Positions 57,478 to 64,000 of a stretch of 64,000 nt of DNA are shown here, piece after piece. This DNA comes from Phoronis australis. Its lineage: Eukaryota > Phoronida > Phoronidae. The notes beneath the pieces are model-generated. The model had not been told where the DNA came from. It did not search any database and was given only the letters and a program-made list of their open reading frames with translations. Each line of letters starts with the position of its first letter. The first letter of the stretch is position 1. The stretch lies in assembly GCA_002633005.1 (NCBI GenBank), contig NMRA01000062.1, positions 419,981 to 483,980 of the forward strand. Reading direction: 5' to 3'. Made by a program: the position numbers and the translations under genes.

Positions 57478-57540
57478 GTTGACGACGTCTGTGACGAGAT
57501 AACATTGGTTGCAGCAACAACAGTAGTACGCAAGGGTCAA

Positions 57541-58536
57541 ATGGATGGGAGCAACAATACCACAATTTTGGACTTTAACTCGACAAACTCTGTCTTTGTG
57601 AAAACAAATCCAATCATATTGACAGCACTTGTTTTTCTTCTGGGTATCATCACGGTCTTACTCAACGGTTCCATTCTGATCGCGCAGAAAATTAGGCCTG
57701 ATCTCAGAAGAAACCCATTCCTCATAGGAGTGAATGTCAGCCATTTGTTCGTTGGCTGTATCTCGTGCCCGCTGTCTGTTCTGACGCCGCGCCAGTTTCT
57801 GCGTGCGCCGACGGACCTTTCAGTCAGCACCTGCGTCTTTATACTCCTTCTTCAAACGCTGACAACCCTTCTGCCGGCATGCTCAACAGCGTTACTCAGC
57901 TTCGACCGTTATGTTCGTTTCTCTAGTTTCAAATACTCTTACAAGAAGTGTATTTCTAAGAAATTTAGCGCCGCAGTATGTGCTGCAAGTGTACTGGGAA
58001 TTTGTGTGTTTGTTTTATTGATACCCACCTTTGACGCTAGATATGCAGGAGCCGAGATCTCTCAGGCTTATTGCTTTCGCGCCTATCTTATAACCCAAGA
58101 GTGGCTGCTAGGTTTGATGGCTATTCTTCTAGTCTCTATCCTCGTTGTTATTGTTTTCAACTCTCTTCTGGCCCTACACCTACTAAAGATGCGCTCAACA
58201 GTTTTACCAAGTGGCACAGATAGTTCCGAACTTGCCAACGTACGAGCAGCTAAAACCTGCCTCCTCATGTGCGTAACGTTTTTGCTCATGTGGTCTCCCT
58301 TTATTATCGTCATGAACATGGACGCCGTCTGCGAAATCACTGGCTGCTTACAGATGACAACTTCTTCAAGACGTTTGGCTTACATTATCACAACCTTTCT
58401 CGCTTTCACGTGCAGTGTGGTGCAGCCAATCATTTGCGTGACCGGAAGTAAGAAGCTACGCCAGGCTTTGATTGAAATTTTTCTGCATTCTCTACTTGAA
58501 TATTCGACTTCAATGTGCCGTCCAGGCAGGAAATGA
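57541..58536 (+). CDS. Rhodopsin-class GPCR, paralog 3 (orphan)
   Basis: A single-exon, 331-residue receptor. I start it at the ATG in 'GTCAAATGGATGGG'; a longer reading begins at TTG and is not credible in an animal. TM1 spans about 24-50 (LNG, N42), TM2 60-85 with H68 at the Asp position, C98 pairs with C178, TM3 ends with D122-R123-Y124, TM6 has W251-S-P253, TM7 has Q295-P296-I-I-C299, and a short basic helix 8 (GSKKLRQAL) follows. TM4 lacks the usual Trp and TM5 the usual Pro. It is nearest to the receptor at 25453. Orphan; ligand and G protein unknown. Confidence 0.95.
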   Translation: MDGSNNTTILDFNSTNSVFVKTNPIILTALVFLLGIITVLLNGSILIAQKIRPDLRRNPFLIGVNVSHLFVGCISCPLSVLTPRQFLRAPTDLSVSTCVFILLLQTLTTLLPACSTALLSFDRYVRFSSFKYSYKKCISKKFSAAVCAASVLGICVFVLLIPTFDARYAGAEISQAYCFRAYLITQEWLLGLMAILLVSILVVIVFNSLLALHLLKMRSTVLPSGTDSSELANVRAAKTCLLMCVTFLLMWSPFIIVMNMDAVCEITGCLQMTTSSRRLAYIITTFLAFTCSVVQPIICVTGSKKLRQALIEIFLHSLLEYSTSMCRPGRK

Positions 58537-58544
58537 CGGTAGTT

Positions 58545-58550
58545 AATAAA
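58545..58550 (+). terminator. Polyadenylation signal AATAAA after GPCR paralog 3
   Basis: AATAAA begins 9 bases after the TGA stop (58534-58536). A second AATAAA is at 58687-58692. The first would give an extremely short 3' UTR, so the second may be the main one. Confidence 0.5.
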
Positions 58551-58804
58551 GGCACTTACAACTGTATGCGAACCGACACAACTTTTAAAAATATATATGA
58601 TAGACACGAAAAGTCCAAATCAACGATTTTTACCAAGTTGTCCACTTGCTTTAGCCTATTGAACTGAAAGGAAAGCAATGGTTGACAATAAATGGGTACC
58701 ACAATTTTCTGATCAAAGCGGCGTGGAGTTCTCGACATTCTTCAGAATATTGGATAACATTACGTGACGAGCCGAAACACACGTAACAGTTACTTCATAC
58801 GAGG

Positions 58805-58923
58805 ATAACTACGGATATGGCGTTCTAACGCGACACGTCACCATTATTGAGCAATGCACGTGACGTCATGTAACAATTACATTTATCCAGTGGATAAGTT
58901 TCAAGTGTTATTCATCAACCCAG
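58805..58923 (+). repeat. MITE-like repeat R2, copy c
   Basis: Contains 'TATTGAGCAATGCACGTGAC', 'GTCATGTAACAATTACATTT' and 'ATCCAGTGGATAAG', aligned with the R2 copies at 1272 and 50971. 58930-59650 shows no gene. Confidence 0.7.
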
Positions 58924-59658
58924 CTGTGAAAAATGACATGCAAGAAACGTTGGCAACGAAATCGAGCACCGCACTTAAGTCCCAGCTGAGTTGAACACGA
59001 TGTCTAGTAAGGGCTTACATCCTTCCTTCTTCCAGAAGCACGCTACCTCTGATAGTAACTTGTGATTTAGTTCAAGTGTATAGCGACATTTATCTTTGAA
59101 AAGGTGTATAATGTCTCAGTTTAGTTCATGTAGATAATGTCTTTCTAGTCGATTAAATGCTAGTCAGTGAACGGTAACAATTTTAAATTCCTACAGTATG
59201 TTAAGAGCATCGCTCTGAGTCCACTAGTTCCAAAAATTGTTAAATACAACAAACTGTTAGGCGTATTGGTTTGCTTTTGTCTACGTCACTGCGAGAATCA
59301 CTTTCTAATTCAAACAGGTGCAAATAACAACCGCACGCAGTGATGCTCTGTTCAATACAACTGTTATCGGCCTTTTGTTGTTTTGCTATCTCTCGGTGAC
59401 GCATTATGGCACGGAAAGGCAGCTTCACCTATCATTTGACGGGCCTACATTTGCTAAATGGGTATACGAAAAGTCTTAGGTAGTCAGTCCCAATAGGGAC
59501 TCAACTACTTTCTCAACTCATTTGTGGACTTACTGCAAACATAAATTGTTCCTTACCTGTTATCATTACTAGGCTAAGTTTTAGCCTTGACTTCAAGAAG
59601 GCATTGACTCTAATTTGTGTAATTTCTTGTACACTAGAACTTAATTTTTTAACTATAG

Positions 59659-59758
59659 GGAATTTTCTATTAACTGCCACATCTAACCTTGTTCTTGGTT
59701 CCGCTGCTACTGTCCTTGGCGTATACTTTTTAATCCGTGGACGGAATATTGGTTTATG
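59659..59758 (+). CDS. Candidate internal exon with transmembrane segment
   Basis: A 100-bp interval between 'TTTTTTAACTATAG|' and '|GTAAGT' is open in one frame only and encodes 'NFLLTATSNLVLGSAATVLG' then 'VYFLIRGRNIGL'. The peptide is a strongly hydrophobic membrane-spanning stretch followed by a basic RGR. A polypyrimidine-like acceptor, consensus donor and transmembrane content together suggest a real exon. I do not recognise the protein, and no partner exons were found on this strand. Length and splice sites could still arise by chance. Confidence 0.4.
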
Positions 59759-59788
59759 GTAAGTATAGTTGGCAATTATCTAATTAAG

Positions 59789-60373
59789 GTGGGCCGTTGA
59801 GGAGAAAGTGTCGCCGTAAAATTACGCTCGTAATTACGAGCGTAAATTAAATTGCAGGAGTGTCGCGGTACAATTACGCCTGTAAATTAAATGGGGAAAA
59901 GTTTCGCCGTAAAATTACGCTCTTAATTGCGAGCTTAAATTGCAAAAGTGTTGTGGTAAAATTACGCCCGTAAATTAAATAGGGGTAAATGTCGCTCGTA
60001 AAATACCTTAAGAACGTTCCAAATTTAAACCAATCAGTGACGACCTAACATACATGTACACGACTGTTGCTGGGCAGCTCGTTCTTGCACAATCGATGAC
60101 ATGGCAGCAGCGATTTGATCCGCCATGATTCAGCGCTCGTATCGTAGACATGAAACCCGCCAGTAAATAAGTATTTACATGAGCGCGCGCGGTCTTGGAT
60201 TGTAAAACCCAAAGTCACTGGCTAAGAGTTTAAATTACTAGCGTAATTTTACGTCGTAAAGAATTAAATTACGCTCGAATTTTACGGCGTAATTAACGGC
60301 GTAAGTAACGGCGTAATGTACACAATTACGCTCGTATTTTTCCGACGACACTTTCCCCCCAACGGCTCATCAT
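59789..60373. mobile_element. ~580-bp MITE with palindromic sub-repeats
   Basis: The ends are inverted repeats: 'GGGCCGTTGAGGAGAAAGTG' plus 'TCGCCG' on the left, and the complement of 'AGCCGTTGGGGGGAAAGTG' plus 'TCGTCGG' on the right. Subterminally, variants of 'AATTACGCTCGTAATT' and 'GTCGCCGTAAAATTACGC' recur about four times on the left and three or four times on the right. These are themselves palindromic (TTACGCTCG / CGAGCGTAA). The middle (60020-60220) is unique. No coding frame spans it. Confidence 0.85.
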
Positions 60374-61269
60374 ATCTAATGCATAAGCCGTTCTTATAAA
60401 TGTTATAGCGAGTCTTTGTTAGTTCGACCAGTTGACTTCTGACAATATCCGCACAACGGTTATCCGACCAGTTTAATCGGCAGAAAATGACAAAAATCCG
60501 ATGGTTAACTGCGAAATAGCCACATGCAAGGCGTGGTTTCTTCAATTAACAGACCTTTCAATTGAGTGCAGAAAGCGGTAGGAGTAATGGAAAAAGGTCG
60601 AATTTAGGTGAACACCGCAGCCGCTTCATCGCTCTTATATGTAATTCAAGCACATTTGTCTCCATTCGTGATTTCGTCATACTTGTTTCGGGGGGGGTCT
60701 TGCTTATTTCTCTGCAACCGATCCACCGATATCCAAATTTTTTTGTAAACCAGTCACCAAAGGCGAAAAAAACAACCGTAGACCATATTTTCATTTCAAG
60801 TTTTCTAGTTATTTATCGCCTTTAAAGTATCCAACACTTAGCTCTGTTTTAAAATGCCAATTAAAAGTTTAAGGTGCAGGAAAACGAAACTGAAGACAAA
60901 CGTTCGTTGTTTCTTCATGCAGCATGTATAATTAGAATAATTAAACAATTAATTCTCGTCAAAAATGAAAAAAGTTAGACTTTATAGCACTTTTTCAAAA
61001 AATGAATCATTTCTAATGTTTCAAAGATTGTAAAGTTTAATGATCTACACTATAAAATGGTTACTGAAAAGTATGTGACAATCTCGTTGATTGAAACTCT
61101 AGGGAACTGTAAAAAACACAAAATGGATCTCAAGTCCTCAAAATAGTTTCTTCGCTACCCAAATCGCTTTCTACCGAAATTTGATGTCAAGAACACGACC
61201 ACTCCGTCAGAAATTGATGAAGGCTACGATAAACAAAGGCCTGTTATCCTAAGTGTGCTCTTTGAAATA
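60374..61269. other. Intergenic, no gene recognised
   Basis: Overlapping frames of 78 and 87 codons on opposite strands near 60558-60825 show no motif. No other structure was seen. Confidence 0.4.
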
Positions 61270-61518
61270 CAGTAAGCAGTCCATGCTCGCACCCGGGGGG
61301 AGGTTCATTTGAGCCCCCCAGTTGGCGGAGTGGGCAAAAAGGTCAGCCTGTGAGAAACAAAAAGTCCGAGAAAATGAGACAAAAGTCCCCTAAACAAGCA
61401 CAAACGTGCAATTCACAGTGGTGCCCCCGTTTTTTTAGTCCGCCCGCTTTTTGTTACCAAAAAGTCCACAACTCAGGGATTCGAGCTCCCCACATTGAAG
61501 GCTGGGTGCGCGCATGCA
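61270..61518. repeat. MITE-like repeat R5, copy b
   Basis: Inverted ends 'GCAGTCCATGCTCGCACCC' and the complement of 'GACTGCATGCGCGCACCC', with inner 'TTTGAGCCCCCCAG' against 'GATTCGAGCTCCCC'. It is related to 28331-28551 at the ends; the interior differs. 61520-62250 has short frames and no recognised gene. Confidence 0.75.
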
Positions 61519-62250
61519 GTCTGGCTACAAAAGTGCAAGCGAAATAGCCAAAGCAGCTCCAGCAAAAGTGACACTTGTAACCCAGCACTTAACGCTATAA
61601 AATTCGGCAGGTCATCTACGGCCCGGTCAAAATCTCTAGTTGCATTTGTAAAATTCAAGTCGCCCTTACAAATTCCAGCTCGCGATGTATTGCGGACTAG
61701 AAAAAAGGTTTGTCGAGAGTTTACATCCGCATTTTATTTGGCGACTGCAAGTTATCTGGTTCTGTCAGGGTATTTTTAAAATAATGAAAGTCGTACGAAC
61801 TGCCTCTAGGTTGCCGTTTATAGAGGAAGGTGTAAAAACTCCATCGGTTTGCACGAGTTGGAATTACAAGTCTTACACGTTTCCGTGTGCAAATGCGAGT
61901 TGGTCAAAATCTGAACTCGTATTTCCAAATTTCAAGTAACAAATGCGAGGTGCAGCTCGTTGTAGGTGGTAGGTCCTAGCTTCAGTCTGTTCCTCCAGTG
62001 ACCATGCCATGGGGTGGACAACTTCAATTTTCTCGTGTGGCTACACATAGTTTCAAGCATTTGATGTTTCGAGTCTCCGCATTTTAAGATACACATTTTA
62101 ACAATATTTATCAAGACGTGAAGCTGTAGGCTACCTCTTTAGCCAATCGCAAGCTCAGAAATCGAAAAGGTTCACAATGTCACATACAAACTCAGTCTCA
62201 CGTTATTACGAGCAAAGTTCTGAGGACACCTTGAAATTGGTTTCCCCAAA

Positions 62251-62496
62251 TTACACACGTTGCTCTCCCGTTGTAAGTCTTTCTCCGGTTATCGTGTCAA
62301 CTTTGTTTCTGCTTTCCACCACATCAGTTATTTTTCTTCGTGAATTCTTTTGTTTTAAGAGACAAACAGCAACCGGCACCGTCACCCCCACGATGGCTGC
62401 ACACCCGAGCACCGAACCTCCGATAATGGCGGCCGTAATGATGAAGTCACGCGTCGCAGTGTGTAAATCACCCGCAGAATTTTTCCTTGTGGTTTT
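62251..62496 (-). CDS. Candidate terminal exon of a single-pass membrane protein
   Basis: On the minus strand, 'TTTTGTATTTTTACAG|' is a good splice acceptor. From 62496 the frame is open for 81 codons to a TAA at 62251-62253. It encodes a short hydrophilic lead, the hydrophobic segment 'FIITAAIIGGSVLGCAAIVG' continuing 'VTVPVAVCLL', a basic stop-transfer 'KQKNSRRK', and a ~30-residue cytoplasmic tail ending TGEQRV. This is the layout of the last exon of a type I membrane protein. Phase 0 is assumed. Upstream exons would lie above 62500 or beyond the window, and I could not find them. The family is not recognised. Confidence 0.5.
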   Translation of the reverse strand, partial: KTTRKNSAGDLHTATRDFIITAAIIGGSVLGCAAIVGVTVPVAVCLLKQKNSRRKITDVVESRNKVDTITGERLTTGEQRV

Positions 62497-62587
62497 CTGT
62501 AAAAATACAAAATAAATGAGAAAAGGAAATTAAAGTTCAAGTGTCATAACATAAGATAACTAGAGAGAACAGTTCAGCGGCTCTTGA

Positions 62588-62700
62588 AATGATAACAAGT
62601 CCGACTTTCTCCAATCCAATTCTCAGAAGCAACATAATTTTCTATAACCCTCGACAACCCTCAAAAGTTTAGAGCAAAATTTAAAACTCCTTATAGAGTG
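62588..62700 (+). mobile_element. TTAA-flanked MITE family R1, copy F (fragment)
   Basis: 'CGACTTTCTCCAATCCAATT', 'TCTATAACCCTCGACAACCC' and 'AAAATTTAAAACTCCTT' match the R1 interior; both ends are missing. Confidence 0.75.
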
Positions 62701-63477
62701 TTTCGTCATTAGTAAGCGGAAGTGCGACATGTTGGAGGACAAGCAATGGCGGTGGTCAGTCGAGTTATCGTGGGTTGTTTAGCTGGTGGTGATCGCCTTA
62801 CGTACGACAACTATTGACATTTATCGGAGGCATAGACCCCCATAAAATTCCGACATCGGAAAGAAAAAATCGTGACGGGGTAACTTAGAGACAGGGGAAC
62901 AAACGAACGGGGGAACATATTGTTTCTGCATCGGTGATATTGCAGTGTTGAGCGTTCAAGTTTTAAAATGTTTAAAGCACATGATAAGTTTATTTGTGAA
63001 ATAAAACTCACATTAATAGATACAGAAAGACGCGGTTTCCTAATTTCAAAAGTTTGCACGCAATTCAACTACATGTTCATATTTGTACCTCATGGGACGA
63101 CGTTTGCTTTCGACCTTGAGTTCAAAATAGACGCCACGCAAAATGGACAATGGATAGGCCCAATGAAGGGTGGTAAAGGTTACATGAAAATAAGGTCAAA
63201 TTTCTGGAATCCCGGCAAAGAATTTTTATTTGTTCGTCAAGTGTTATTTGTAACATTTTAACTAAAATCGGAAAAATTTACATCAAAACCGAAAATAAAA
63301 ACTCATTGTCCGGTTTTGAGACCTCAACTACTCCCCATAAATAATGAACCAACCGATAAACAAATGTAACCAAAGAGTTGTGAGCGTAAAAGAAGTTTGA
63401 AGCTTTTGAAGTGTGTGGATTTTCCAACTGCATGGGCAATTCACAGTGAAATGATTAGAATATTCCTTATAGTTTTA

Positions 63478-64000
63478 GCACAAAAACCTGAAAAATGCAC
63501 ATCGTTGCTTTTATCGAAATGTATCATAGCTAATCTTCACAAATTACGAAGTAGCCGGTTGAACTTGTCTTTCAATTTACCAAATGTCGCCATGTTGTCG
63601 GTTCCAGAATTATGAGCTCTTGATCACTCAATACTATGTACTGTAACATCTACGTGACTACATTCTAGTGAAAAATGTTGAATCGTACAGAATAGTAGGT
63701 AAATATGTGTCTCACTAAATTTCTTTGTAAACTATTGGTGAAAATAACTTGCAAACAATTTTAAACTCGTAACTTATGTGGCTGTCGTCCAAGCTGGCCG
63801 ACTCGATACAGTGAAACAATTAGCCCAAATGTCTCCACAAAAGTTGCAATAACTTTGTACTGCTTAACTCGATTTTGATATTTTAAATTTTTGTTGTATG
63901 GGATGCATTATCATTCCGATGATATTGAAAATTTTCTTCCAAACGATAAAAGGCGGTTTGACCGCCCTATTCAGAGACATCTCTTCGTCTTTTCCTCACG
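63478..64000 (+). repeat. Dispersed repeat R8, copy b (runs off the window)
   Basis: Aligned with 31975-32475 through 'CTTCACAAATTACGAAGTAG', 'CGTACAGAATAGTAGGTAAA', 'AATTTTAAACTCGTAACTTA' and 'AAGTTGCAATAACTTTGTAC'. It continues to the window end. Confidence 0.8.

Noticed and set aside
57505-57540. N-terminal extension of GPCR paralog 3 (and 26455-26469 for paralog 1)
   Set aside because: The extensions begin at TTG, are not shared in frame by paralog 2, and the common GTCAAATG context marks the ATG I used.
61495-61779. 94-codon plus-strand frame and its antisense partner
   Set aside because: Overlaps the end of repeat R5 and has repeat-like composition; no recognisable domain.
62968-63261. 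97-codon plus-strand ATG frame
   Set aside because: No recognisable motif, no splice or promoter support, and it lies in AT-rich sequence between repeat copies.

Overview
The window is AT-rich eukaryotic DNA from an invertebrate animal. The evidence is intronless animal-type rhodopsin-class receptor genes, hAT, THAP and P2X7-tail sequences, several non-LTR retrotransposon remnants, GT-AG exon candidates and a dense background of short inverted-repeat (MITE-like) elements. The recurring 'TAGGCCTA'-type word and this repeat mix suggest a marine invertebrate (hemichordate, echinoderm or cnidarian grade), but I cannot fix the phylum. There are no operons, CRISPR arrays or prokaryotic features. 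One base is undetermined (N at 21026).

Confident protein-coding content is small. Three closely related single-exon GPCR genes lie at 25453-26454 (-), 33916-34923 (-) and 57541-58536 (+). They share a 5' flank as well as coding sequence, so they arose by segmental duplication. All three lack several textbook class A microswitch residues: His at 2.50, Gln/Glu at 7.49, Cys at 7.53. Two small exon candidates with membrane-spanning segments are at 59659-59758 (+) and 62251-62496 (-), the latter a terminal coding exon whose upstream exons are not seen.

The rest is mostly transposon sediment. 0.5-1.2 kb: short tandem repeat. 5.8-6.85 kb: non-LTR reverse transcriptase relic. 7.6-8.05 kb: 22-bp minisatellite. 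12.2-15.7 kb: an inverted-repeat-bounded DNA transposon with a broken RNase H-like/C2H2 gene. 17.5-18.4 kb: pyrimidine tract and a minus-strand RT relic. 19.2-19.8 kb: mariner-like end next to a ~450-bp hairpin. 20.48-21.0 kb: LTR plus primer-binding site. 27.9-29.6 kb: RT and endonuclease fragments in reversed order. 35.9-36.7 kb: convergent THAP and P2X7-tail pseudogenes. 38.8-39.3 kb: hAT transposase relic. 43.5-47.1 kb: a 3.55-kb palindromic transposon whose arms are tandem arrays and whose core holds a decayed XPG-like nuclease gene. 53.5-54.3 kb: an LTR-like promoter unit carrying a cluster of heat-shock elements. 59.8-60.4 kb: a MITE built from small palindromes.

At least nine dispersed repeat families recur within the window, the best defined being a TTAA-flanked MITE with six copies. 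The most unusual items are the palindromic element with tandem-array arms, the inverted-repeat boundaries around the RNase H/C2H2 transposase relic, the heat-shock-element cluster, and the shared microswitch losses of the GPCR family.
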